Shown: one piece after another, positions 1 to 5,848 of the stretch | Layout of the letters: every line of letters begins with the position of its first letter | Position numbering within the stretch: position 1 is the stretch's first letter | Source of the DNA: Bacteroidales bacterium | GTDB taxonomy: Bacteria; Bacteroidota; Bacteroidia; Bacteroidales; ML635J-15 | Reading direction: 5' to 3' | DNA: 5,848 bases | Assembly (NCBI GenBank): GCA_007130555.1 | Contig: SLSH01000084.1 | Coordinates: forward strand, 1-5,848 | Notes under the pieces: model-generated | Databases searched by the model: none | Told to the model about the DNA's origin: nothing | The model's input: the letters and a program-made list of their open reading frames with translations, nothing else | Made by a program: the position numbers and the translations under genes

Positions 1-151
1 AAAAAAAGATTTTTTTATTTTTTTTTATTTTACAGATTATCAGGCAATAACACTCAAAAAATACCTGATTTAAGCTGAAACCTGTTATTAAAAAGATTTT
101 TTTAATCATTATTATAAAAAATTATCGTGTATTATACCTGAAATTCAATTT
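1..151. other. AT-rich non-coding region downstream of the response regulator gene
   Basis: No coding region is supported here. The stretch is mostly A and T runs. A 15-base direct repeat (aaaaagattttttta) occurs at 3-17 and 90-104. Two overlapping weak inverted repeats are visible: ATCAGG at 39-44 with CCTGAT at 64-69, and AATAACA at 46-52 with TGTTATT at 83-89. They cannot form together. On the minus strand neither stem is followed by a U-tract (the bases after the first stem are A-rich), so this is not a convincing intrinsic terminator for the gene ending at 152. The end of that transcript is therefore not defined by the sequence. Confidence 0.5.
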
Positions 152-1312
152 TTACAAAGGTCTTACATAGGCATTGATATCGTCTTTGCCGATAGTTTCT
201 CCTGAAAGAATTACAAGTCTTTCGATTACATTTCTAAGTTCTCTGATATTTCCTCTCCAACTCATTTTTTGAAGTTCTTCAATAGCTTCGTCGGAAATAT
301 CCTTTTTTGAGATAGCCTGTTCCCCACAAGTTTGCTCGATAAAATATTTTACCAACAGAGGAATGTCTTCTTTTCGTTCATCCAAAGTAGGTACATGTAT
401 TATTATTACACTGAGGCGATGATATAAATCTTCTCTGAAATTATTTTTTTTAATTTCTTCGTTCATATCTTTATTTGTAGCAGCAATAACTCTGACATTC
501 ACATCAATATCTTTGTCGCTTCCTACTCTGTTAATTTTATTTTCCTGTAATGCCCTTAATACTTTTGCCTGTGCAGAAAGGCTCATGTCTCCTATTTCAT
601 CTAAAAAAATTGTGCCACCGTCTGCTTGTTCGAACTTCCCTTTACGTTGTTTAATTGCCGATGTAAATGCTCCTTTTTCGTGTCCGAATAATTCGCTTTC
701 GATAAGTTCTGACGGAATTGCGGCACAGTTTACTTCAACAAAAGGAGCATTATTCCTGTTACTTTTTTCATATAACCATCTGGCGACCACTTCTTTTCCT
801 GTTCCGTTTTTTCCTACAATCAAGATTCTTGCGTCAGTCGAAGCGACTTTATCAATAATGTTTTTAACTTTTTTTATTGCAGCCGATTCTCCTATCATCT
901 GATGTTTCGAACTGATTTTCTTTTTCAGTGTTTTTGTTTCTGTTATCAGATTTTTTTTGTCAAGAGCATTTCTTGCAGTTACCAATACTCTTTGTAAATC
1001 AAAAGGCTTTTCTATAAAATCAAAAGCTCCTTTTTTAATTGCTTCAACAGCTGTTTCGATATTACCATGAGCAGATATCATAATTACCGGAACTTCAGGG
1101 CTGGTTTCCATTATTTTTTCCAGGACTTCCATGCCGTCCATCTGAGGCATTTTAATGTCACAAAATATTATGTCATAATTATTTTCCGAAGCATGCTGTA
1201 AGCCCTCTTTGCCGTCTGCTGCTAGGTCAACGGTATGATTTTCCAAAACAAGACAATCTTCTATTGCTCTCCTTACGCTTTGCTCATCATCAATTACCAA
1301 TACATTAGCCAT
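152..1312 (-). CDS. Sigma-54-dependent response regulator (NtrC family) lacking a DNA-binding domain
   Basis: Cytoplasmic two-component activator that should use ATP hydrolysis to open sigma-54 RNA polymerase complexes after phosphorylation. Residues 1-120 form a receiver domain with acidic pair D8/D9, phospho-acceptor D52 (in CDIKMP), switch residue S80 and K102 (in EKPF). Residues about 138-386 form the AAA+ domain: Walker A GKNGTGKE at 167-174, sigma-54 contact loop GAFTSA at 214-219 (the usual form is GAFTGA), Walker B ending D238-E239, sensor I around AATN 277-280, likely arginine fingers R293 and R299, and sensor II WRGNIRELR at 352-360. The protein stops at residue 386, directly after the lid, whereas full NtrC proteins run to about 450-470 residues with a Fis-type helix-turn-helix. 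That domain is absent, and all three frames after the stop close within about 30 bases. ATG start, with a promoter candidate just upstream. No histidine kinase is in the window. Family assignment is very sure; target genes are unknown. Confidence 0.96.
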   Translation of the reverse strand: MANVLVIDDEQSVRRAIEDCLVLENHTVDLAADGKEGLQHASENNYDIIFCDIKMPQMDGMEVLEKIMETSPEVPVIMISAHGNIETAVEAIKKGAFDFIEKPFDLQRVLVTARNALDKKNLITETKTLKKKISSKHQMIGESAAIKKVKNIIDKVASTDARILIVGKNGTGKEVVARWLYEKSNRNNAPFVEVNCAAIPSELIESELFGHEKGAFTSAIKQRKGKFEQADGGTIFLDEIGDMSLSAQAKVLRALQENKINRVGSDKDIDVNVRVIAATNKDMNEEIKKNNFREDLYHRLSVIIIHVPTLDERKEDIPLLVKYFIEQTCGEQAISKKDISDEAIEELQKMSWRGNIRELRNVIERLVILSGETIGKDDINAYVRPL

Positions 1313-1340
1313 TATTCAGTTTTTAAGTTTGATAAAAATA

Positions 1341-1373
1341 CAAAAATAGCATTTTCTTTGCAAAATTTTCACA
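1341..1373 (-). promoter_or_regulatory. Bacteroidota-type primary sigma promoter for the response regulator gene
   Basis: On the minus strand TATTTTTG (plus 1341-1348) matches the Bacteroidota -7 element TAnnTTTG exactly. TGTG (plus 1370-1373) lies 21 bases upstream and matches three of four bases of the -33 element TTTG, at a spacing normal for this group. Transcription would begin near 1335, leaving a leader of about 20 bases before the ATG at 1312. This suggests that the regulator is transcribed independently of the phosphatase upstream, although read-through is not excluded. Confidence 0.45.
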
Positions 1374-1383
1374 TTAATGTAAA
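1368..1383. repeat. Palindrome overlapping the -33 element, possible operator
   Basis: A perfect 10-base palindrome, ACATTAATGT, at 1371-1380 extends to 16 bases with one mismatched pair (minus strand TTTACATTAATGTGAA). It covers the proposed -33 element at 1370-1373, where a bound regulator could block or tune transcription. It could instead be a weak hairpin at the end of the phosphatase transcript, but only four U residues follow, so a terminator role is unlikely. AT-rich palindromes also arise by chance in this background. Confidence 0.25.
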
Positions 1384-1396
1384 TTATGTATTAAGC

Positions 1397-2323
1397 CTAA
1401 TCGCTCAAATAGTCGAAAATCAGTCCTTCTTTTATTGTATATCCCGATTGTATAAATTTTTCAATCTTTAATTTTTCTATTAAAAATTTAATCAGGACAG
1501 AAGCTATGGGCATCATTTCTACTCTTATGGGGTCCATTCCTTTAATTTCTATGCGTTCAAAAAGATTCGTATTTATCAGATTTTGATGGATTTCATCAAA
1601 AACATCTAACGGAATTTCATAATATGTCCGGTCTTTTTCGGGGATATGAGTTGCAGTAGAACAAATTGATAAATTTTTAAACGTATCAAACGACCCGGAA
1701 GAGCCGATTAATGTATTTACTTCATATTTTATTGCCTCCGAAATAACGCTGTTAAATTTTTCGGTAAATATTTTTTTCAAAAAAATAATATTTTCATTTA
1801 TCAAAGGGTCATCAAAATCATATTTTTTTAATAATCTTGCAATTCCTATATTATAACTGTCCATCCATAATACTTCAGAATTGTTGCAAATTATAAATTC
1901 CACACTTCCTCCTCCTATATCAATTACCAATACAGATTTTTCGTCTAAGTTTACAGCTCTTCGGACTGCTTTATATACGATTTCTGCTTCTTCTAATCCG
2001 TCAATAACTTTTACCGAAAAATTAGTTTCCGATATAATTCTTTCAAGTATATAATCTCTGTTATTTGCATTTCTAATTCCGCTTGTAGCAATTACAATAT
2101 TTTTTTGTACTTTATGTTTCTTTATAATTTTTTTGTATTCCAGCAGAGTTGTTATAGTTCTGTTTATTGCATTTTCAGAGATATTATCATTAAAATATTG
2201 GTCATCAATAAGTTTTACGGGACGCTTATCTGTATAAATAATATCTGCATTATTCTCGGAATCACTCTCTGCAATGATAATATTACAGGTATTTGTTCCG
2301 ATATTTATTGATGCGATTTTCAC
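1397..2323 (-). CDS. Ppx/GppA-family phosphatase, short single-domain form
   Basis: Member of the exopolyphosphatase/guanosine pentaphosphate phosphatase family (ASKHA fold), which releases phosphate from polyphosphate chains or from pppGpp in the cytoplasm. Phosphate-1 motif: INIGTNTCN at residues 6-14. Catalytic glutamate region: DGLEEAEIVY at 108-117 (E111 or E112). Phosphate-2 motif: VIDIGGGSVEF at 133-143, with D135 and E142. A GSSGSF loop at 207-212 corresponds to the glycine-rich nucleotide-side motif. Residue 7 is Asn (codon AAT) where the family normally has Asp, so activity or metal binding may be altered. At 308 residues it lacks the C-terminal HD-like domain of the roughly 500-residue E. 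coli enzymes; short forms are common in Bacteroidota. The start is GTG at 2321-2323: no ATG, GTG or TTG lies between it and the in-frame stop of the upstream permease gene 12 bp away. That spacing implies co-transcription with the exporter. Polyphosphate versus pppGpp preference cannot be decided. Confidence 0.92.
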   Translation of the reverse strand: MKIASINIGTNTCNIIIAESDSENNADIIYTDKRPVKLIDDQYFNDNISENAINRTITTLLEYKKIIKKHKVQKNIVIATSGIRNANNRDYILERIISETNFSVKVIDGLEEAEIVYKAVRRAVNLDEKSVLVIDIGGGSVEFIICNNSEVLWMDSYNIGIARLLKKYDFDDPLINENIIFLKKIFTEKFNSVISEAIKYEVNTLIGSSGSFDTFKNLSICSTATHIPEKDRTYYEIPLDVFDEIHQNLINTNLFERIEIKGMDPIRVEMMPIASVLIKFLIEKLKIEKFIQSGYTIKEGLIFDYLSD

Positions 2324-2335
2324 AATATTATATAA

Positions 2336-3718
2336 TTACTTATATTTTATCCATTTCCAAAGTTCTTTATAATTAACTTTTTTTCCGTACATAAGTATTC
2401 CTGTTCTGTATATTTTAGCTGCCAGCCATGTCATAAAGACAAAAGAAATTATCAGTAAAGACATTGAAAGAATCACATCTGCCAAAGGCACTCCGAACGG
2501 AATTCTGACCATCATGACGATAGGTGATGTAAATGGGATTATTGAAAACCAGTAAGACAGGCTCCCTCCCGGGTTATTAATTGTAGATATCATAACAATA
2601 ATTCCCAAAATAAGAGGTAGTGAAATTGGCAACATAAATTGTTGTGTGTCTGTTTCGTTATCCACGGCAGAACCTACAGCTGCGAACATTGCCGCATAAA
2701 GCAGATATCCTCCTATAAAATAAAATAAAAACATTGTAATAACAAGGACAAAATCAATGGATTGAATAGCCGAAAAAACACTTTCCAACTTTATCATTTG
2801 ATCGTCAGTAGCGCTTTGTTCTGCCGATAATTCTGCTCCTACCTCAAGTGTTGCGGGACTTAACATTGAAACATCAATATCTTTCAATAACAGAGATTGG
2901 GCAACGGTTACAAATCCAAAAGTCAGAACAACCCATAAAATAAATTGTGTTAGTCCTACCATAGCCACGCCGACAATTTTACCAAGCATTAATTGAAATG
3001 GTTTAACAGATGATATAATTACTTCAACAATTCGATTAGTTTTTTCTTCAATAACCCCTCTCATAACCTGAGAACCATACATAAATACAAATAAATAAAT
3101 TAAAAATCCGCAGAGATATCCCAGTATCATAGCCACTTCGGTTGAAGTTTCTTTTTCTCCGCCCTCATCATCAAGCGTTAAAGTCTGTACAAATATTTTA
3201 GAATTAATGGCTCTAAGGATATTTCTCATATCATCTACTTCAATTCCATAATCCAATCCTTTTTTTTCAATCCTGATATCTTCAAGGTGCTTTTCAATTC
3301 CATTAGCTATGTGCATTTTTACTCCCATATTAGGTTGTTTGTATGAGAACATTTGCACTGTTCCTCTGCCTCCTGTTACTGCGGTTCTGGGGATATATAG
3401 TAATGCATAATAGTCCGAATATTTAAGTTCATTTTTTGCACGTGTAAGATTATAGTCTGCAAGACCGGGAAGATAATAATCATCGGAAATAAAATCGAAT
3501 TTAATAAATTCGGTATTTATCAAAGCATCGTCAAACATTCTGGTTTCGTCAATTACTGCAATATTTTTTTGTTCATCTCCTTCTAACTTCATCAAAATTA
3601 CAGGAGCAATCATTAAAGCGGCAAATAAAACAGGACCTATGATAGTCATTATAATAAAAGACTTCTTCCGTACTCTTGTAACGTATTCCCGTCTTAATAT
3701 AACTCCTATTTTACTCAT
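2336..3718 (-). CDS. ABC-2 type exporter permease (NatB-like)
   Basis: Inner-membrane half of an ABC exporter, paired with the ATPase gene ending 10 bp upstream. A basic N-terminus (residues 1-20) leads into a first membrane segment at about 21-43. An extracytoplasmic domain of about 150 residues follows (44-193). Further hydrophobic segments lie at about 194-217, 247-273, 321-346, 361-381 and 411-434, with a possible re-entrant stretch near 388-405. The conserved cytoplasmic motif between segments two and three, EEKTNRIVEVIISSVKPFQ (224-242), is typical of NatB/YhaP-like permeases and probably contacts the ATPase. A shorter polar insert (about 274-320) lies outside the membrane. The lysine-rich tail with YRTGILMYGKK (437-447) should be cytoplasmic. 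Length of 460 residues is normal for the family. NatB of Bacillus exports sodium, but related proteins move other compounds, so no substrate is assigned. ATG start. Confidence 0.93.
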   Translation of the reverse strand: MSKIGVILRREYVTRVRKKSFIIMTIIGPVLFAALMIAPVILMKLEGDEQKNIAVIDETRMFDDALINTEFIKFDFISDDYYLPGLADYNLTRAKNELKYSDYYALLYIPRTAVTGGRGTVQMFSYKQPNMGVKMHIANGIEKHLEDIRIEKKGLDYGIEVDDMRNILRAINSKIFVQTLTLDDEGGEKETSTEVAMILGYLCGFLIYLFVFMYGSQVMRGVIEEKTNRIVEVIISSVKPFQLMLGKIVGVAMVGLTQFILWVVLTFGFVTVAQSLLLKDIDVSMLSPATLEVGAELSAEQSATDDQMIKLESVFSAIQSIDFVLVITMFLFYFIGGYLLYAAMFAAVGSAVDNETDTQQFMLPISLPLILGIIVMISTINNPGGSLSYWFSIIPFTSPIVMMVRIPFGVPLADVILSMSLLIISFVFMTWLAAKIYRTGILMYGKKVNYKELWKWIKYK

Positions 3719-3728
3719 AACACAACTA

Positions 3729-4667
3729 TTATTTAATTTCCTGATTTATGTTTGTTTCTTCAACTGCTTTAATAAATATTTCATTCATACTAAGATAATG
3801 CTTATCAAATTTTGAAACATTTCCCAACTCCAGCATTCTATTAATTAATGTATTTGTTTGAATATTTTTATTAAGAAGTTCTATTTTGAGTATGCCTCCT
3901 GCAGGAGTTTCTTTTAATTCAATAATTTTATAATCGGAAGTGAGCGATGTTTCCAGTTTATTAAAAAACCCGTCAAAATGTACTTCAAAAATATCAGATG
4001 AATACTCTTTTCTGATATTATCAATATGCCCCTCAATAATTTTTTCAGAATTATTTATTAGTGCAATATGGTCGCAAATTTCCTCGACAGAAGACATAAT
4101 GTGAGTAGAAAAGATTATTGTGGCTCCTTCTTCCCTGAGTTTTAAAATTTCATTTTTAAGCAAATTTGCATTTATGGGGTCAAATCCGCTAAATGGCTCG
4201 TCAAAAATCAAAAGTTTCGGACTATGAAGCACAGTAATAATAAACTGGATTTTTTGTTGCATCCCTTTCGAAAGTTCTTCGACTTTTTTGTCCCACCATG
4301 ATTCTATCTGAAATTTTTCGAACCATTTTTTTAATCTTCGTAAAGCCTCATTTCTTGACATCCCCTTTAAACGTGACAAATAAATTGCCTGTTCTCCGAC
4401 TTTCATTTTTTTATAAAGACCTCTTTCTTCGGGTAAATATCCTATAATTGAGATGTGTTTTTGGCTTAGTTTTTTACCATTAATTAAAATCTGTCCCTTA
4501 TCGGGTGCAATTATTTGGTTTATAATTCTGATAAATGTGGTTTTCCCTGCACCATTTGGACCTAATAACCCGTATATACTCCCCTCGGGAACAGATAAAC
4601 TTAAATTATCAAGTGCCAGATGATTGGCAAATTTTTTATAAATCCCTTCTGCTTGAATAGTATTCAT
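3729..4667 (-). CDS. ABC exporter ATP-binding protein (NatA-like)
   Basis: Nucleotide-binding subunit that powers the permease encoded immediately downstream, sitting on the cytoplasmic face of the inner membrane. Walker A GPNGAGKTT is at residues 36-44. The Q-loop region reads GYLPEERGLY (76-85), with Glu at the usual Gln position, as is typical of this subfamily. The ABC signature LSKGMQQ is at 132-138, Walker B LLIFDEP at 152-158 (D156, catalytic E157), the D-loop SGFD at 160-163 and the switch histidine H189 in STH. All catalytic residues are present, so the protein should be active. Residues about 220-300 form a C-terminal extension resembling the DUF4162 domain found in NatA/YhaQ-like ATPases. 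Length of 312 residues is normal. ATG start with no Shine-Dalgarno. It is the first gene of the likely ATPase-permease-phosphatase operon. The substrate is unknown. Confidence 0.95.
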   Translation of the reverse strand: MNTIQAEGIYKKFANHLALDNLSLSVPEGSIYGLLGPNGAGKTTFIRIINQIIAPDKGQILINGKKLSQKHISIIGYLPEERGLYKKMKVGEQAIYLSRLKGMSRNEALRRLKKWFEKFQIESWWDKKVEELSKGMQQKIQFIITVLHSPKLLIFDEPFSGFDPINANLLKNEILKLREEGATIIFSTHIMSSVEEICDHIALINNSEKIIEGHIDNIRKEYSSDIFEVHFDGFFNKLETSLTSDYKIIELKETPAGGILKIELLNKNIQTNTLINRMLELGNVSKFDKHYLSMNEIFIKAVEETNINQEIK

Positions 4668-4688
4668 TAAACCAAAAAAATTTTGCCA

Positions 4689-4722
4689 TAAAGCTACATA
4701 ATTCTATCCAATACTTTAACAA
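4689..4722 (-). promoter_or_regulatory. Weak promoter candidate for the exporter operon
   Basis: In the 101 bp gap before the ATPase gene, minus-strand TAGCTTTA (plus 4689-4696) matches the Bacteroidota -7 element TAnnTTTG except for its last base. TTG (plus 4720-4722) lies 23 bases upstream, at the long end of normal spacing. A perfect 12-base palindrome, AAATAATTATTT (4721-4732), overlaps this -33 candidate. The gap length supports a promoter somewhere here, but the exact position is uncertain. Confidence 0.22.
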
Positions 4723-4768
4723 ATAATTATTTTTTTTGCAGAAAATAATAGGAGTCTTATTTAAAAAA

Positions 4769-5695
4769 TCAGAGTGTCCCCATAATTGTTAAAATTTCAT
4801 CTTCCGTAGCAGGTATCATTTCTAATTCGATGTTTGTCTGAGAAGAAGTTGTAAAGTCTTCTTTATAATAATACATTTCATCAGAAGTTGTTTTAGCTAT
4901 TGCAAAAACCGTAATCGGTTCATCCTCCGGCAATTCAACTGCTTGTAAGTTTGTCGCTTTAATATATGAATGCATATCATTAAATATGATATATATATCT
5001 ATAAGATTTGTGTTTGTCCCTTCTATGGCAAAATTAATTGTCCCCTGAGATGGCCCCGGATATTTGTATGAAATATTTACCCATCCCATTTTTGCAGTTT
5101 TTGCTTTATATCCATAAGAATTTGTTGCAATAAAAGTTACATCGTCATCAGAAAATAAATATCCTGCCTGTAAAACATCTTTATTCCAGTCATTTGTCGT
5201 TTCTGTTGTAAATCCGTAAAATAATTCCATTGATGCATCAGAAGTTTCAGCCGGTGCTAAAAAATTCAACCCGCAATGTTCTTTAAGTTCAAGTTCATCT
5301 TCATCTTTAAATGCTCTGAAACGAATGTTTCCGGATGAATAAAGAACCCTATTTTGTGCAATGTTCTGATGTCTTGCAAAAATCATATCTTTTATGATAT
5401 ATGCTTCGGTTAATTTAAGGTTATAAGGATAAGTTATATCTTCATAAGTACTTTTTTTCATAAATATTTCTTTCGGAACACCCCAGATTTTTGTCCCATG
5501 CATTCCTACAATTGTATCTCCAGGAATAGTGTCAATAATAAATATCTGCTCCGGTAATTCATTATTTATATAAAATTCATCAAGAGACGAATATTCCGTA
5601 CCTGTTTCTTTGTCAATTCTTTCTTTTGAACATGATGAAATGATAAAAACAATTAAAAAAATTGCAGAAATCCTGATGTTTTTTTTTGCTTTCAT
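4769..5695 (-). CDS. Uncharacterised Bacteroidota lipoprotein, probably outer-membrane or surface-exposed
   Basis: Residues 1-21 are a lipoprotein signal peptide: basic start MKAKKNIR, a hydrophobic core, then the lipobox ISSC with C22 as the lipidated cysteine. The mature start CSKER carries charged residues just after Cys, loosely like surface-export signals of Bacteroidota lipoproteins. The mature part has blocks I recognise from many large Bacteroidota surface proteins: GTKIWGVPKEIF (67-78), LKLTEAYIIKDMI (93-105), SSGNIRFRAFKDEDELEL (120-137), MELFYG (156-161), then GWVN (204-207) opening a second beta-rich part with FNDMHSYIKA (238-247) and VFAIAKT (263-269). Many relatives carry G.IYIPAN, LKEIYSKKDMI, LESGGEF and GWINCD versions of these blocks. 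No catalytic motif is visible and no function is established as far as I know. The ATG at 5693-5695 follows an A-rich leader typical of this phylum. Only 21 bp separates it from the truncated gene upstream, so the two are probably co-transcribed. Confidence 0.85.
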   Translation of the reverse strand: MKAKKNIRISAIFLIVFIISSCSKERIDKETGTEYSSLDEFYINNELPEQIFIIDTIPGDTIVGMHGTKIWGVPKEIFMKKSTYEDITYPYNLKLTEAYIIKDMIFARHQNIAQNRVLYSSGNIRFRAFKDEDELELKEHCGLNFLAPAETSDASMELFYGFTTETTNDWNKDVLQAGYLFSDDDVTFIATNSYGYKAKTAKMGWVNISYKYPGPSQGTINFAIEGTNTNLIDIYIIFNDMHSYIKATNLQAVELPEDEPITVFAIAKTTSDEMYYYKEDFTTSSQTNIELEMIPATEDEILTIMGTL

Positions 5696-5704
5696 GTTTT
5701 ATTA

Positions 5705-5715
5705 TTTTTTTTTTT
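5705..5715 (-). repeat. 11-base A tract in the leader of the lipoprotein gene
   Basis: Eleven A residues on the minus strand lie in the 21 bp gap between the stop codon at 5717-5719 and the lipoprotein ATG at 5695. A-rich sequence before the start commonly replaces a Shine-Dalgarno in Bacteroidota, so the tract probably aids translation initiation. Its length makes it prone to slippage, but it lies outside both reading frames. Some length variation could be sequencing error. Confidence 0.5.
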
Positions 5716-5716
5716 A

Positions 5717-5848
5717 TTATAATCTTCTAAATGTTCTATATGCGGGACAATCTCCAAAACTTCCGGCTCTGTAACATTCCCCGAACGAAAATATCAGTCC
5801 TGCTCCGATTACTCCTTCTTTCCATTTAAAACTATATCTATATTCTAT
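5717..5848 (-). CDS. C-terminal end of a truncated gene, possibly an outer-membrane protein
   Basis: An open frame enters from the right edge and runs 43 codons to a TAA at 5717-5719; its 5' part lies outside the window. The visible residues begin IEYRYSFKWKEG and continue VIGAGLIFSFGECYRAG, then end with GDCPAYRTFRRL. The alternating polar/hydrophobic pattern followed by GAGLIFSFG resembles the last strands of a Bacteroidota beta-barrel, but the protein does not end on the usual aromatic residue and instead has a basic tail. Two cysteines (C-x8-C) sit in this tail and could form a disulfide in the periplasm. That this is real coding sequence is supported by its strand, by the short 21 bp gap to the following lipoprotein gene, and by a protein-like composition that is less A/T-biased than the flanking non-coding DNA. 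Barrel assignment is tentative and no family is recognised. Confidence 0.65.
   Translation of the reverse strand: MEYRYSFKWKEGVIGAGLIFSFGECYRAGSFGDCPAYRTFRRL

Noticed and set aside
118..151. Frameshifted helix-turn-helix after the response regulator stop
   Set aside because: All three minus-strand frames meet stop codons within about 30 bases, too short for a domain of about 45 residues.
513..902. Plus-strand open frame of 129 codons
   Set aside because: It lies wholly inside the well-conserved AAA+ coding region on the other strand and has no recognisable domain, so it is a shadow.
1359..1374. Possible sigma-54 (-24/-12) promoter upstream of the response regulator
   Set aside because: The minus strand has a good -12 half (TTTTGCA), but the -24 half reads ATGTG rather than TGGCA, so GG is not conserved. 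The primary sigma promoter fits better.
1235..1471. Plus-strand open frame of 78 codons spanning the 84 bp gap
   Set aside because: It overlaps the ends of two confident minus-strand genes and the promoter, and its composition is that of AT-rich non-coding DNA.
2105..2311. Plus-strand open frame of 68 codons
   Set aside because: It is antisense to the motif-bearing N-terminal half of the phosphatase gene; no family features.
4409..4442. Glu in place of Gln in the ATPase Q-loop (GYLPEERGLY)
   Set aside because: This form is usual in the NatA/YhaQ-like subfamily, so it is not an anomaly.
4721..4737. Palindrome AAATAATTATTT followed by a T run, as a terminator for the lipoprotein gene
   Set aside because: The T run follows the palindrome only on the plus strand. 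On the transcribed minus strand it is an A run before the palindrome, and the stem has no G-C pairs or loop.

Overview
The window is low in GC, every gene lies on the minus strand, and no start codon has a strong Shine-Dalgarno sequence. Together with the protein families present, this suggests Bacteroidota, probably a member of the Bacteroidales/Marinilabiliales or a relative. The supporting families are a NatA/NatB-type exporter with a characteristic YRTGILMYGKK tail, a short single-domain Ppx/GppA protein, a GAFTSA-type sigma-54 activator and a Bacteroidota-style surface lipoprotein. The genus cannot be named from the sequence. No tRNA, rRNA, CRISPR array, insertion sequence or phage gene was seen.

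Layout in transcription order (high to low coordinates). At the right edge (5717-5848) is the 43-codon C-terminal end of a gene cut by the window, possibly an outer-membrane protein. After 21 bp comes a 308-residue lipoprotein (4769-5695) of a type recognised in Bacteroidota but without known function. After a 101 bp gap with a weak promoter candidate comes a tight three-gene unit: ABC ATPase (3729-4667), ABC-2 permease (2336-3718) and Ppx/GppA phosphatase (1397-2323). The gaps within it are only 10 and 12 bp. An 84 bp gap follows, holding a good Bacteroidota-type promoter (TAnnTTTG at -7) and an overlapping palindrome. The last gene is a sigma-54-dependent response regulator (152-1312). Positions 1-151 are non-coding and very AT-rich.

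The ATPase and permease should form one inner-membrane exporter whose substrate cannot be read from sequence. The phosphatase is almost certainly co-transcribed with it, which suggests a link to polyphosphate or (p)ppGpp turnover, but that is inference. The lipoprotein and the preceding truncated gene form a probable cell-envelope pair. The response regulator seems to be separately transcribed, and no partner histidine kinase is in the window.

The most notable points are two. The response regulator ends right after its AAA+ domain and has no helix-turn-helix, and no reading frame past its stop could supply one. The phosphatase has Asn in place of the usual Asp in its first phosphate-binding motif, and it starts with GTG. 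No clearly new system is evident; these are unusual variants of known families.
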